64,000 bases of DNA from Pseudomonas brassicacearum (GCF_009601685.2 NZ_CP045701.2:3224001-3288000), one strand, 5' to 3'; counted from the first letter of the stretch, positions 16,157 to 24,775 are shown. Notes: a model not told the origin generated them from the sequence alone. Numbers and translations are program-made.

Positions 16157-18679
16157 CTAGAAATGGGTAAAGGTCAGTCCCAGCTTGTAGGTCGGGCCGT
16201 ACTCTTCGTACTGGCCGTTGTAGGAGCGGTGGCCGGTGTAGACGAAATAGGGCTCGTCGGTGAGGTTCTGGGCTTCCAGGCTGACTTGCAGGTTTTTGGT
16301 CAGCGAATAGCGCGCGCTGAAATCGACGAAGGTCTGGGCGTCGACGTACAGGTCATGGTCGCGGTCGCCGATGGATGCCAGCTCGAACAGGTACGCTGAC
16401 TTGTAGTTGGCCGACAACCGCAGGCTCAGCTTGTCGTTTTCCCAACCCAGCATCAGGTTGCCGACCGTGTCCGACTGGTTTGGCAGGTCGATGCTGCGTT
16501 TGCGCTGGGTACCACTGGCTTGGTCGAAGCCCTCGATCTCGGCGTCCGAACGGCTGAAGGTGGTGTTGGCGCCGAGCAGCAGGCCGTTCCAGGGCGCCGG
16601 CAGCCAGTCGAATTTTTGCGAGTAGGCCAATTCCAGGCCATACAGCTTGGCGCTGTCGCCGTTGGCGTAGCTGTGGGCTTCTGAAAAATCGGTCCAGGCA
16701 CCGGTGCCGGCCAGGTCGGTGTTGTAGACGAAGTTCTTGATGTCCTTATAGAACACGAAGGCCGAGACCGTACCGGCGTGGCCCATGAAGTGCTCGATGC
16801 CCAGGTCCAGGTTGCTCGACTCCAGGGGTTTGAGGTCCGGGTTGCCGAAGGAGGCCTCGTCATCGTCGATGACAAAACCCGGTGCCAATTGCCCGAAGGT
16901 CGGACGCACCACGGATTTGGTCCACGCCGCACGCACCTGGGTGTTCTTGTCCAGTTGGTAGCGCGCGTGCAGGCCCGGCAACCAGTGGTGATACTTGCGG
17001 CGGGTCTCGGTGTCGGTGAATACGCCGTCAGTGACGCCGGTGCCCTTGGCGTCGAATTCGGTGCCCTCGTAGCGCATGCCGGCGATGAAGCGCCAGTCAT
17101 CGATATCGACTGTGTTCATCAGGTAGGCGGCGTTGATGTCCTCGCTCATCTTGAAGTCGTTGACTCGCGACTCCTGCTCGTCAAAGAACTCATCGCGATT
17201 CAGACCGCCCAGCAGTTGCTTGATGGCATCGGCGCTGATGCCCGGGCCGAAGCGGCCGAGGCGATAATCGACATTACCTTTCTGGAATTGCCCGAGGTTG
17301 AGCTGGTCATCGGTGAAGCCCAAATCATCGAAGTCTTCGTAGACCCAGGCATCGAGGTCATTATCCTTGTCGCGTCGACTGACTTTGCCGCCGAATTTGA
17401 CTTGGGAAGCGTAACCACTCAAGTCATAGTCCCGGGCCAGGTCCAAGCGCAGGTTTTTCTCTGTGTCGGTGGTCTTCTGCTCTTCCCAATCGACCTTGTC
17501 GAGGCTGAAGTTCGCCGGATCATAGAACCCCGAGCCAATGATCGGCCGCGGTTTGTCGTTGTCGTAGAAGCCGCCGCTGAAATCGTCGATGCCTTTGAAG
17601 GTGGCACCGGCGATGTGGCCAGGGCTGTCTTCGCTGGATTGGCTGTAGCCGCCCTGGCCACTCAGGGTCCAGAGCCCGAACAGGCGCTCGCCACCGAGCA
17701 CGTAGGATTGGATCTCCTGGGTTTCTTCACGTTGCTTGAGTTTGCGCTTGCCCTCGGCATCCCCCAGTTCGCCGGCTGCTTGCGGGTCCTCGAAGGCAAT
17801 GCTGGCGGCGTTGCGGGTTTCGCTGTCCTTGTAGCGGCTGTACAACGTGCGCAGGTAATAGCTGCTCAAGTCATCGGGCTTGTAGTCGAAGTTCAACCCG
17901 CCACCGGCACGCTCGCGACTGATGTCGTAGTCGCGCTGTTCGAACTCTTCGAGGCGCGAGCCTTGCTCGAAGTCCCAGGCGCCGCCGGTTTCGACGTTGT
18001 CCGAACCGAAGTCACGCTTCTGCCAGCTCAGTGCCGCGGCCACGCCGAAGTTGTCGATGCCGTCGCCGAGGCTGAAACGGTCGCTGATGGCGCCGGAGAA
18101 TTTCGGGCTGGTCTGGCTGGTGTTCTTGTCGTAGCTGGCTTCGCTGCTGCCGGTGTAGAACAGGCCCTTGTGGTCGAAAGCCGACAGGCTCTTGACGTCC
18201 ACCGTGCCGCCCAGGGAATTGGCGTCCATGTCCGGCGTCAGGGTCTTGATCACCGACAACGATTGCACCAGTTCCGAAGGCAGCACATCCAGGGCAACGG
18301 CTCGACGCTCGCTTTCCGGAGCCGGTACCAGCGTGCCGTTGATGGTCACACTGTTGAGGTCCGGCCCCAGGCCGCGCACGCTGACAAACCGGCCTTCACC
18401 CTGGTCGCGCTCGACGCTGACGCCGGGCAGGCGCTGCACCGCTTCGGCGACGTTTTCATCCGGCAACTGCGCCACGCCATCGGCATGCACCACGCTCTTG
18501 ATGCTGTCGGCGCTGCGCTGCTCCTTGAGGGCCTGGTCGATACTGGCCGCCTGGCCGACCACTTCAACGTGTTCAGTGGCCGTCTGCTCGGCGGCGCTCA
18601 GTCGCTCACTGGCAACGGCCATCGCCAATGCGGTGAACGTGAAACCGACGAGCCCGGCAGTGCTTGTGCGGTGATACAT
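16157..18679 (-). CDS. TonB-dependent receptor, likely for phytate or an inositol phosphate
   Basis: 840 residues. Outer-membrane receptor of the TonB-Xanth-Caul type rather than a siderophore receptor with STN domain. Signal peptide TSTAGLVGFTFTALAMAVASERLSA. The TonB box region is followed by the plug (LPDENVAEAVQRLPGVSVERDQGEGRFVSVRGLGPDLN, SLGGTVDVKS). A long barrel ends in LGLTFTHF with the expected terminal Phe. It is first in the set with phytase, TolQ-like, TolR-like and TonB genes; phytase-receptor linkage is known in pseudomonads and other proteobacteria, so a phytate-related ligand is likely but not shown. A Pho box lies about 76 bp upstream. GGAG is 6 nt before the ATG. Confidence 0.9.
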   Translation of the reverse strand: MYHRTSTAGLVGFTFTALAMAVASERLSAAEQTATEHVEVVGQAASIDQALKEQRSADSIKSVVHADGVAQLPDENVAEAVQRLPGVSVERDQGEGRFVSVRGLGPDLNSVTINGTLVPAPESERRAVALDVLPSELVQSLSVIKTLTPDMDANSLGGTVDVKSLSAFDHKGLFYTGSSEASYDKNTSQTSPKFSGAISDRFSLGDGIDNFGVAAALSWQKRDFGSDNVETGGAWDFEQGSRLEEFEQRDYDISRERAGGGLNFDYKPDDLSSYYLRTLYSRYKDSETRNAASIAFEDPQAAGELGDAEGKRKLKQREETQEIQSYVLGGERLFGLWTLSGQGGYSQSSEDSPGHIAGATFKGIDDFSGGFYDNDKPRPIIGSGFYDPANFSLDKVDWEEQKTTDTEKNLRLDLARDYDLSGYASQVKFGGKVSRRDKDNDLDAWVYEDFDDLGFTDDQLNLGQFQKGNVDYRLGRFGPGISADAIKQLLGGLNRDEFFDEQESRVNDFKMSEDINAAYLMNTVDIDDWRFIAGMRYEGTEFDAKGTGVTDGVFTDTETRRKYHHWLPGLHARYQLDKNTQVRAAWTKSVVRPTFGQLAPGFVIDDDEASFGNPDLKPLESSNLDLGIEHFMGHAGTVSAFVFYKDIKNFVYNTDLAGTGAWTDFSEAHSYANGDSAKLYGLELAYSQKFDWLPAPWNGLLLGANTTFSRSDAEIEGFDQASGTQRKRSIDLPNQSDTVGNLMLGWENDKLSLRLSANYKSAYLFELASIGDRDHDLYVDAQTFVDFSARYSLTKNLQVSLEAQNLTDEPYFVYTGHRSYNGQYEEYGPTYKLGLTFTHF

Positions 18680-18754
18680 GGTGATCCTCCCCAGGAATCC
18701 GGAAATCCGCCAGGCAATGGCCCGGCAACTGGGAGGGCACGCTAGGGGTGGGGA

Positions 18755-18772
18755 ATGACGGTTCTGTGACAG
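18755..18772 (-). promoter_or_regulatory. Pho box upstream of the phytate locus
   Basis: On the minus strand CTGTCAC-AGAA-CCGTCAT, two 7-bp PhoB half sites separated by 4 bp. It matches the consensus CTGTCAT-AWAW-CTGTCAY at 15 of 18 positions. It sits 76 bp before the receptor ATG, a suitable place for activation. PhoB control is inferred from this match and from the gene content. Confidence 0.7.
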
Positions 18773-18897
18773 GGTTTGGCTGCAGGGGCTGCAATCGGCT
18801 GATTTAGGGGGGCTTGCGAGCCGAAATGAGCTGAAATGACCTTTTTACAGGCTCAGGGAATCTGAAGGGCGAAGGAATTTGGCGAAACGTCGCACCG

Positions 18898-18986
18898 CTG
18901 TGGGAGCAAAGCTTGCTCGCGATGCAGGCGCCTCGATTCCCTGAAAAACCGCGTCGTCTTCATCGCGAGCAAGCTTTGCTCCCACA
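18898..18986. repeat. Paired REP palindromes
   Basis: Inverted pair CTGTGGGAGCAAAGCTTGCT... and ...AGCTTTGCTCCCACA between the two divergent Pho boxes. It separates the promoter of the receptor gene from that of the GGDEF gene and may insulate them. Confidence 0.85.
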
Positions 18987-19081
18987 AAATCCCCTCGCCA
19001 CAATGAGGCAGGTGGCGATGTCATGAATGAAAAGTTCAGACAATGGATGAGCTGATTCGACCTCCCCCACCCTATCACCCG

Positions 19082-19099
19082 CCGTCACCGCACTGTCAC
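19082..19099 (+). promoter_or_regulatory. Pho box upstream of the GGDEF-like gene
   Basis: CCGTCAC-CGCA-CTGTCAC, two 7-bp half sites spaced by 4 bp as in PhoB sites, 52 bp before the ATG at 19151. One half site matches the consensus fully, the other has one mismatch; the linker is GC-rich. Confidence 0.6.
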
Positions 19100-19150
19100 A
19101 TTCATCTGCTGTGCTGGGCCGCATTCCGCTTCTGGCAAAGGATTCCGGCC

Positions 19151-20065
19151 ATGTTCTCCGTGCTGCGCCCGCACCGTCTCAAACTCGCCCTGCTCCTGCT
19201 GGCGGCCAACCTCGGGTTGATGCTGCACTTGGCCTGCGGCGAACTCAAACCCGTCAGCGAATGGGTCTGGCTGGACATCCTCGGCGAAGGTGGCTCGGCG
19301 CTGCTGGCGCTGGTCTGGCTGGGGCTGGTGCTCAAAAGCCGGCCGGCCGGACGGGTGACCAACTACTTGATCCTGGGCCTGGGCTGCATCTTTTTTTCCT
19401 GGTGGATCGACAGCCTCGACGAATTCATCCGCCTGCCCGACAGCATCACCTGGGACCACTGGCTCGAATCCGGGCCGATGCCGGTGGGCATGATCCTGCT
19501 GACCCTCGGTATCTATCACTGGCACCGAGAGCAACTGGCAATCAACGGGCAGATGGAGAAGCGCGAGCGGCTGTTCCGTGAGCATCGCCTGTTCGACAAA
19601 CTCACGCCGTTGGGGGGCGCCGACTTTCTCAAGCACGAACTGTCCGCCAGCCTGGAAGACAGTCGACGCCGCCAGCAACCCTTGTCGCTGCTGGCCCTGG
19701 ACCTGGACAACTTCACGGCCATCAACCAGCGTTTCGGCCACGGCGAGGGCGACGCGGTACTGCAGGCCGTCAGCCAGTTGTTGGTACTGAACCTACGGCG
19801 CCAGGATCTGCTGTGCCGCCTGGCCGGTGATCGCTTCGTGGTGCTGCTGCCCGACACCGGCGAGAGCCAGGCCCGGCGCCTGGCCCTGGAGCTGGAAATT
19901 GCCATTCGCAGCCTGGCCCACAAGACCCGGCAACACAGCGAACGGTTGCAGCTGGTCGCCAGCACGGCGGTGGTGATGGCGTTCGACGAATCCCCCGAGG
20001 CCTTGCTCAAACGCCTGAACCTGGCACTGGCCCAGTGCCGGACCACGTTGGCGAAAAGCGCATGA
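19151..20065 (+). CDS. Membrane protein with degenerate GGDEF domain
   Basis: 304 residues from the ATG at 19151, with AAGGA 8 nt upstream; an earlier ATG at 19043 would read through the Pho box. The N-terminal 130 residues hold about four membrane helices (LKLALLLLAANLGLMLHLA, GGSALLALVWLGLVL, YLILGLGCIFFSWWI, VGMILLTLGIYHW). A GGDEF-fold domain fills about 150-300 (PLSLLALDLDNFTAINQRFGH). Its active site reads AGDRF instead of GGDEF, so diguanylate cyclase activity is doubtful, yet the RxxD inhibitory site is intact (RRQD-LLCRL-AGDRF). It may bind c-di-GMP as a receptor. The AraC gene overlaps its stop. Confidence 0.82.
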   Translation: MFSVLRPHRLKLALLLLAANLGLMLHLACGELKPVSEWVWLDILGEGGSALLALVWLGLVLKSRPAGRVTNYLILGLGCIFFSWWIDSLDEFIRLPDSITWDHWLESGPMPVGMILLTLGIYHWHREQLAINGQMEKRERLFREHRLFDKLTPLGGADFLKHELSASLEDSRRRQQPLSLLALDLDNFTAINQRFGHGEGDAVLQAVSQLLVLNLRRQDLLCRLAGDRFVVLLPDTGESQARRLALELEIAIRSLAHKTRQHSERLQLVASTAVVMAFDESPEALLKRLNLALAQCRTTLAKSA

Positions 20066-21099
20066 CACTCAAGACCTGCTGGTACGAAACCGACAGCCGC
20101 TTCATTCCGGGGCACTATCAACCTGCCGCGCTGATCGACCTGGCGCTGTCGCGGGACATCGACAGTCATCGCCTGCTACGCGGCACCGGGCTGTTCCATG
20201 AGGATATCCTCGCCGGACAGAGCCGCATCAGCCCGCAACAGTTCCTCGGCCTGATCGACAACAGCCGGCGCCTGCTGGATGCCAGCGACAGCAGCTTTCT
20301 GTTTGGCCAGCGGCTGTTGCCGGGCCACTACGGGCCCGCGAGCCACGCCTTGCGTCACGCACAGAATCTGCATCAAGCCCTGCAAACCCTGATCGACCAG
20401 CAGGCGCTGCTCAGCCCGTTGGCCGCCCCGAGACTGCTGTTGGACGAGCACTATGCCTATGTCCATTGGCTCGACAGTTGCGGTGCCGATGAACAATGGC
20501 GTTTCGTGCTGGAGGCGAGCATGACCTCGATGGTGGCGATGAGCGCCTGGCTCAGCGGCGAACGCCTGCCCTGGCAGTGCAACTTTCGCCACAGCGAGCC
20601 GCGATACGTCGAGCAATATTGGGTGCACCTGGGTGAGCACACCCAGTTCGACCGTCCCCTGGACCTGATGCGCCTGCCCCGCCACTGCCTCGCCCAACCC
20701 TGGCCCAACGTGTCAGTCACTGCCGGCCAGGTGGCGCGGATCGAAGCCCGGGAACAGCTCGATCAATTGGGCTTCGCATCAAGTTTCCTGGATTGCCTCT
20801 ACGACTATCTGCACGCCCATGTGCAGCAGACGCCCAGCCTGGAACAGACCGCCCAGGCCTTCGCCATGAGCCCGGCGACCCTCAAGCGCAAGCTGCACAA
20901 GCACCACAGTGGGTTCCAGCAACAGGTGGACCGGGTGCACACCCATGTGGCCTTGTATCTGTATCAGGTCAAGGGGTTCAGCAACGAGGAAGTGGCGCAG
21001 TACTTGCGCTTCAACGATACGGCGAACTTTCGTCGCTCATTCAAGCGCTGGACCGGCAGTACGCCGAATCTGATCCGGCAGTTGCTGATGTTGGGCTGA
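20062..21099 (+). CDS. AraC-family transcriptional regulator
   Basis: 345 residues. The ATG at 20062 overlaps the stop of the GGDEF-like gene (ATGA), so the two are translationally coupled. N-terminal ligand-binding half of the AraC-type (GTGLFHEDILAGQSRISPQQFLGLI), C-terminal HTH pair (LEQTAQAFAMSPATLKRKLHKHHSGFQ and NEEVAQYLRFNDTANFRRSFKRWTGSTP). Pairing with a c-di-GMP-type membrane protein under one Pho box suggests a joint signalling role; target genes unknown. Confidence 0.9.
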   Translation: MTLKTCWYETDSRFIPGHYQPAALIDLALSRDIDSHRLLRGTGLFHEDILAGQSRISPQQFLGLIDNSRRLLDASDSSFLFGQRLLPGHYGPASHALRHAQNLHQALQTLIDQQALLSPLAAPRLLLDEHYAYVHWLDSCGADEQWRFVLEASMTSMVAMSAWLSGERLPWQCNFRHSEPRYVEQYWVHLGEHTQFDRPLDLMRLPRHCLAQPWPNVSVTAGQVARIEAREQLDQLGFASSFLDCLYDYLHAHVQQTPSLEQTAQAFAMSPATLKRKLHKHHSGFQQQVDRVHTHVALYLYQVKGFSNEEVAQYLRFNDTANFRRSFKRWTGSTPNLIRQLLMLG

Positions 21100-21100
21100 A

Positions 21101-21127
21101 CGGTGGGAGCAAGGCTTGCTCCCACCG
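21101..21127. terminator. Perfect hairpin after the AraC gene (single REP)
   Basis: CGGTGGGAGCAAG and its exact inverse flank a single G, a 13-bp perfect stem 1 nt past the AraC stop. No U-run follows, so it is a REP that could stabilise the 3' end or end transcription between convergent genes. Confidence 0.6.
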
Positions 21128-21143
21128 ATAAATTCCCTGTGGC

Positions 21144-21584
21144 TCAGTGTCCGCGAATGTAGTGCTCCAACTGCCGGATCAGATCCGCCTGCTCGACAAT
21201 CGCCTCCTTCACCAGGTCACCAATGGACAACAGGCCGATCAACTGCCCGTTATCCAGCACTGGCAGGTGTCGCAAGTGGCTGTCAGTCATGACTTCCATA
21301 CAGCGATCGATGCTCTGCTGGCTGTCGGCGGTGACCACCGGCGCGCTCATGATGGTGCGCACCGTCGTCCCCACCGATGAACGCCCCTTGAGCACCATCT
21401 TGCGCGCGTAGTCCCGCTCGCTGAACACACCCACCACCTGGCCGTCCTCGATCACCGGCAGCGCGCCGACATTTTTCTCGGCCATGATTTGCAGTGCTTC
21501 GAGCACCGTCTGCTCGGGGGCGATGCTGTGGACCTGCTGGTTCTGCACACTCTTGAGTCTCACCAGTTGGGCGGCGGTTTTCAT
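21144..21584 (-). CDS. CBS-domain protein
   Basis: 146 residues, two tandem CBS domains. First: HSIAPEQTVLEALQIMAEKNVGALPVIEDGQVVGVFSERDYARK; second: VVTADSQQSIDRCMEVMTDSHLRHLPVLDNGQLIGLLSIGDLV. Such stand-alone pairs bind adenine nucleotides and act as energy or stress sensors. No partner domain is fused and no clear operon neighbour exists. It is convergent with the AraC gene. Confidence 0.9.
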   Translation of the reverse strand: MKTAAQLVRLKSVQNQQVHSIAPEQTVLEALQIMAEKNVGALPVIEDGQVVGVFSERDYARKMVLKGRSSVGTTVRTIMSAPVVTADSQQSIDRCMEVMTDSHLRHLPVLDNGQLIGLLSIGDLVKEAIVEQADLIRQLEHYIRGH

Positions 21585-21634
21585 TACTAATCCCCAGGTT
21601 GCGAATCAAACAATAATTCGAGCTAAACCATTCC

Positions 21635-21729
21635 TGTGGCGAGGGGATTTATCCCCGCTCGGTTGCGTAGCGACCGTAAGATTTTTTGGGCCGCTGCGCA
21701 GCCCAGCGGGGATAAATCCCCTCGCCACA
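21635..21729. repeat. REP pair of a second type
   Basis: TGTGGCGAGGGGATTTATCC...and its inverse ...ATAAATCCCCTCGCCACA enclose a CCGCTGCGCAGC-like centre. This GGCGAGGGGAT family differs from the GTGGGAGC REPs elsewhere. It lies between the CBS gene promoter and the end of nirD. Confidence 0.85.
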
Positions 21730-21743
21730 AATGGGTAAACTGG

Positions 21744-22130
21744 TCAGTCCTGGCCAATCTCCACCACATCACCATTGAGCCGCACCGGCCATACCCGCAG
21801 GCTTTGCTCCGGGTATTCCAGGCAGTGGCCGTCTTCCAGGCGGAAATGCTGCTTGTACATCGGCGAGGCAATCACCAGGTCGCCCTTGATGCTGCCCAAC
21901 AAACCGCGGCCGATGACGTTCGCACCGGACTTGGGGTCGCGATTGTCGATGGCGTACAGCGGCTTGTCCTGATGCTCGGGCAGGTACAGCAACGCCACTT
22001 GGCTGCCGTCGTGCCAGGCGACCACGCCAGAGTTGGGCACCAGGTCGTCGCGGCTGCACAGGGCGCGCCATTGCAGCGGTTGTTGGGCGACATCGCGGAC
22101 AGGAATACGAACGACGTTTGACTGGCTCAT
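21744..22130 (-). CDS. nirD: Assimilatory nitrite reductase small subunit NirD
   Basis: 128 residues. Partner of NirB in reduction of nitrite to ammonium in the cytoplasm. Rieske-like fold (VALLYLPEHQDKPLYAIDNRDPKSGANVIGRGLLGSIKGDLVIASPMYKQHFRLEDGHCLEYPEQSLRVWPVR) in which the Rieske Cys/His iron ligands are absent, as is usual for NirD. The ATG overlaps the nirB stop as TGATG. Confidence 0.95.
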   Translation of the reverse strand: MSQSNVVRIPVRDVAQQPLQWRALCSRDDLVPNSGVVAWHDGSQVALLYLPEHQDKPLYAIDNRDPKSGANVIGRGLLGSIKGDLVIASPMYKQHFRLEDGHCLEYPEQSLRVWPVRLNGDVVEIGQD

Positions 22131-24691
22131 CAGAGCACCTCCTCGGTAACGGGAATCAGGTGGAGTTCGTGGGCGTGAACCGGCCGGCGCTGGCCGCGTT
22201 CCCTGACGAAATGAACATCCGGATCGCCGCGCCCGTCATTGACGAAGGTGCGGAAACGCTTGAGCTTCTCCGGATCCTTGAGGGCATTGGCCCATTCGCA
22301 TTCGTAGCGGTCGACCACCAGTTGCATCTGGGCTTCGAGCTCGGCGCCCAGGCCCAGGCTGTCGTGGATGATCACGTCCTTGAGGTAGTCCAGGCCGCCT
22401 TCCAGGCTTTCGCGCCAGACCGAGGTCCGTTGCAACTTGTCGGCGGTGCGGATGTAGAACATCAGGAAGCGGTCGATGTAGCGGATCAGCGTGGCGTCAT
22501 CCAGGTCCGTGGCAAACAGCTCGGCGTGACGTGGGCGCATGCCGCCGTTGCCGGCCACGTAGAGGTTCCAGCCCTTCTCGGTGGCGATCACGCCGACGTC
22601 CTTGCTCTGGGCCTCGGCGCACTCGCGGGTGCAACCGGACACCGCGAACTTGAGCTTGTGCGGCGAGCGCAGGCCTTTGTAGCGATCCTCGATGGTCAGG
22701 GCCATCTGCACGCTGTCCTGCACGCCGTAGCGGCACCAGGTGCTGCCCACGCAGGATTTCACCGTGCGCGTGGATTTGCCGTAGGCATGCCCGGTTTCGA
22801 AACCGGCTTCGATCAGCTCGGCCCAGATGTCCGGCAACTGATGCAATTGGGCGCCGAACAGGTCGATGCGCTGGCCGCCGGTGATCTTGGTGTAGAGGTC
22901 GTATTTCTTGGCGACCACGCCGATGGCGATCAGTTTGTCGGCGGTGATTTCCCCACCAGCGATACGCGGCACCACTGAGTAGGTGCCGTTTTTCTGCATG
23001 TTCGCCATGAAGGTGTCGTTGGTGTCCTGCAACGGCACCAGGGACGGGTCCATGATCGGCTGGTTCCAGCACGACGCCAGGATCGAGCCCACCGCCGGCT
23101 TGCACAGGTCGCAGCCAGTGTGACCACGGCCGTGCTTGGCCAGCAGTTCGTCGAAACTGATGATGCCTTCGACCCGCACCAGCGCATACAACTCCTGGCG
23201 GGTGTAGGCGAAATGTTCGCACAGGCTCTTGTCGACGCTGACGCCGCGGGCCGTCAATTCATGCTCGAACACTTGCTTGACCAGGGCCGCGCAACCACCA
23301 CACCCGGTACCAGCCTTGGTGTCGCATTTGAGCTGGCCCAGATCGGTGCAGCCACCGTCGATGGCTGAGCAGATCGAGCCCTTGGTGACGTTGTGGCACG
23401 AGCAGATTGTGGCGGTTTCGGGCAGTGCCGCAGGGCCCAGGGTCGGGGCGCCTTCGGACGATGGGAGGATGAGGCTGGCAGCGTCCTTGGGCAAGGCGAT
23501 GCCGTTCTGCATGTATTGCAGCAAGGTGTCGTAGTAGCTGTTGTCGCCTACCAGCACTGCACCGATCACACGCTTGCCGTCGGCGTCGACCACCAGTCGC
23601 CGGTAGCTGGCGCTGGTTTCGTCGATGAATTGAAAGCTGCACGAACCCGGCGTGTTGCCATGGGCATCGCCGATGGAGCCGACGTCCACGCCGAGCAACT
23701 TGAGCTTGGTGGACATGTCGGCGCCGGTGAACGCTTCAGCGCTTTCGCCGCACAGCCGGGCCGCGACGTTGCGGGCCATCTGGTAGCCCGGGGCGACCAG
23801 GCCGAAAATGCTGCCGTTCCAAGCCGCGCATTCGCCGATGGCGTAGATGTCCGGGTCGCTGCTCTGGCAATGGTCGTCGATCACCACGCCACCGCGCGGG
23901 CCGATCTGCAGGTCGCTTTGGCGAGCCAAGGCATCCTGGGCACGGATGCCGGCGGAAAACACGATGAGGTCGGTTTCCAGGAAATCGTCGGCGCCGAAGT
24001 TCATCCGATAACGGTACTGCTCACCGGCGCTGATGGACTGGGTGCCCTTGGACAGATGCACGCCGACGCCCAGCTTCTCGATACGGGCCTTGAGGGCCAA
24101 GCCGCCCTGGGTGTCCAATTGCACCGGCATCAGTCGGGGGGCGAATTCCACCACATGGGCTTCGAGGCCCAGGGTCTTGAGGGCATTGGCCGCCTCCAGG
24201 CCCAGCAGGCCGCCACCGACCACCACGCCACGGCGCGCATTGCTGGCGGCCGCGCGGATCGCGTCCAGGTCCTCGAGGGTGCGATAAACCAGGCACGAAT
24301 CGCCTTCGGCGCCTTCAATCGGTGGCACGAACGGGTAGGAACCGGTGGCGAGCACCAGCTTGTCGTAGTGAAGGCGATCATGGGCGGTCACCACTTGATG
24401 CGCGTCACGGTCGATTTCCAGTACCGGCACACCCAGGTGCAACGTGACGCCGGGAGTCTGGTACAACGACGCTTCGCCAAGGGCCAGGGACTCGGCATCG
24501 CGTCCGGAGAAATACTCGGACAGATGCACGCGATCATAGGCACGCATCGGCTCTTCGCTGAATACATGCACGCGGTAGTGATTGAGGGCACCGCGCTCGA
24601 TCAATTGCTCGACGCAGTGATGGCCGACCATGCCATTGCCGATCACGATCAGCGTTTGCAGCTTGTTCAGAGAAGCAACGTTGGAGTTCAT
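22130..24691 (-). CDS. nirB: NAD(P)H-dependent nitrite reductase large subunit NirB
   Basis: 853 residues from the ATG at 24691 (a TTG at 24706 is less likely). FAD/NAD domains at the N-terminus (LIVIGNGMVGHHCVEQL). A BFD-type [2Fe-2S] domain lies near 420-470 (ICSCHNVTKGSICSAI... GTGCGGC). The siroheme/[4Fe-4S] domain has its ligands in WCRYGVQD and SGCTRECAEAQSKD near 640-690. Reduces nitrite to ammonium for nitrogen assimilation. A 200-nt leader with a sigma-54 promoter, ANTAR-type hairpins and a terminator precedes it, so expression should need nitrogen limitation plus nitrate or nitrite. Confidence 0.96.
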   Translation of the reverse strand: MNSNVASLNKLQTLIVIGNGMVGHHCVEQLIERGALNHYRVHVFSEEPMRAYDRVHLSEYFSGRDAESLALGEASLYQTPGVTLHLGVPVLEIDRDAHQVVTAHDRLHYDKLVLATGSYPFVPPIEGAEGDSCLVYRTLEDLDAIRAAASNARRGVVVGGGLLGLEAANALKTLGLEAHVVEFAPRLMPVQLDTQGGLALKARIEKLGVGVHLSKGTQSISAGEQYRYRMNFGADDFLETDLIVFSAGIRAQDALARQSDLQIGPRGGVVIDDHCQSSDPDIYAIGECAAWNGSIFGLVAPGYQMARNVAARLCGESAEAFTGADMSTKLKLLGVDVGSIGDAHGNTPGSCSFQFIDETSASYRRLVVDADGKRVIGAVLVGDNSYYDTLLQYMQNGIALPKDAASLILPSSEGAPTLGPAALPETATICSCHNVTKGSICSAIDGGCTDLGQLKCDTKAGTGCGGCAALVKQVFEHELTARGVSVDKSLCEHFAYTRQELYALVRVEGIISFDELLAKHGRGHTGCDLCKPAVGSILASCWNQPIMDPSLVPLQDTNDTFMANMQKNGTYSVVPRIAGGEITADKLIAIGVVAKKYDLYTKITGGQRIDLFGAQLHQLPDIWAELIEAGFETGHAYGKSTRTVKSCVGSTWCRYGVQDSVQMALTIEDRYKGLRSPHKLKFAVSGCTRECAEAQSKDVGVIATEKGWNLYVAGNGGMRPRHAELFATDLDDATLIRYIDRFLMFYIRTADKLQRTSVWRESLEGGLDYLKDVIIHDSLGLGAELEAQMQLVVDRYECEWANALKDPEKLKRFRTFVNDGRGDPDVHFVRERGQRRPVHAHELHLIPVTEEVL

Positions 24692-24729
24692 AAAAGCACC
24701 CGACAAAAGCCCATCACGATTTTGAAAGC

Positions 24730-24769
24730 AAAAAAAAGACGCCTGAAACCTTGCGGTTCCAGGCGTCTT
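24730..24769 (-). terminator. Intrinsic terminator in the nirB leader (attenuator)
   Basis: On the minus strand a 15-bp stem closed by a GCAA tetraloop is followed directly by eight T. It ends about 40 nt before the nirB ATG, so it must be bypassed for nirBD expression. The 5' arm also forms the 3' arm of the P2 hairpin. Confidence 0.85.
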
Positions 24770-24775
24770 TGCCTG
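24760..24775 (-). promoter_or_regulatory. ANTAR P2 hairpin in the nirB leader
   Basis: RNA sequence CAGGC-AAAGAC-GCCUG: 5-bp stem with a six-base loop that has A at position 1 and G at position 4, the hallmark of ANTAR targets. Its 3' arm is part of the terminator stem, so the two structures exclude each other. Confidence 0.72.

Noticed and set aside
16778-18745. Open frame of 655 codons on the plus strand opposite the TonB receptor
   Set aside because: It mirrors the receptor gene exactly, has Val/Ala/Glu-rich composition typical of antisense frames in GC-rich DNA, and shows no ribosome-binding site or known domain.
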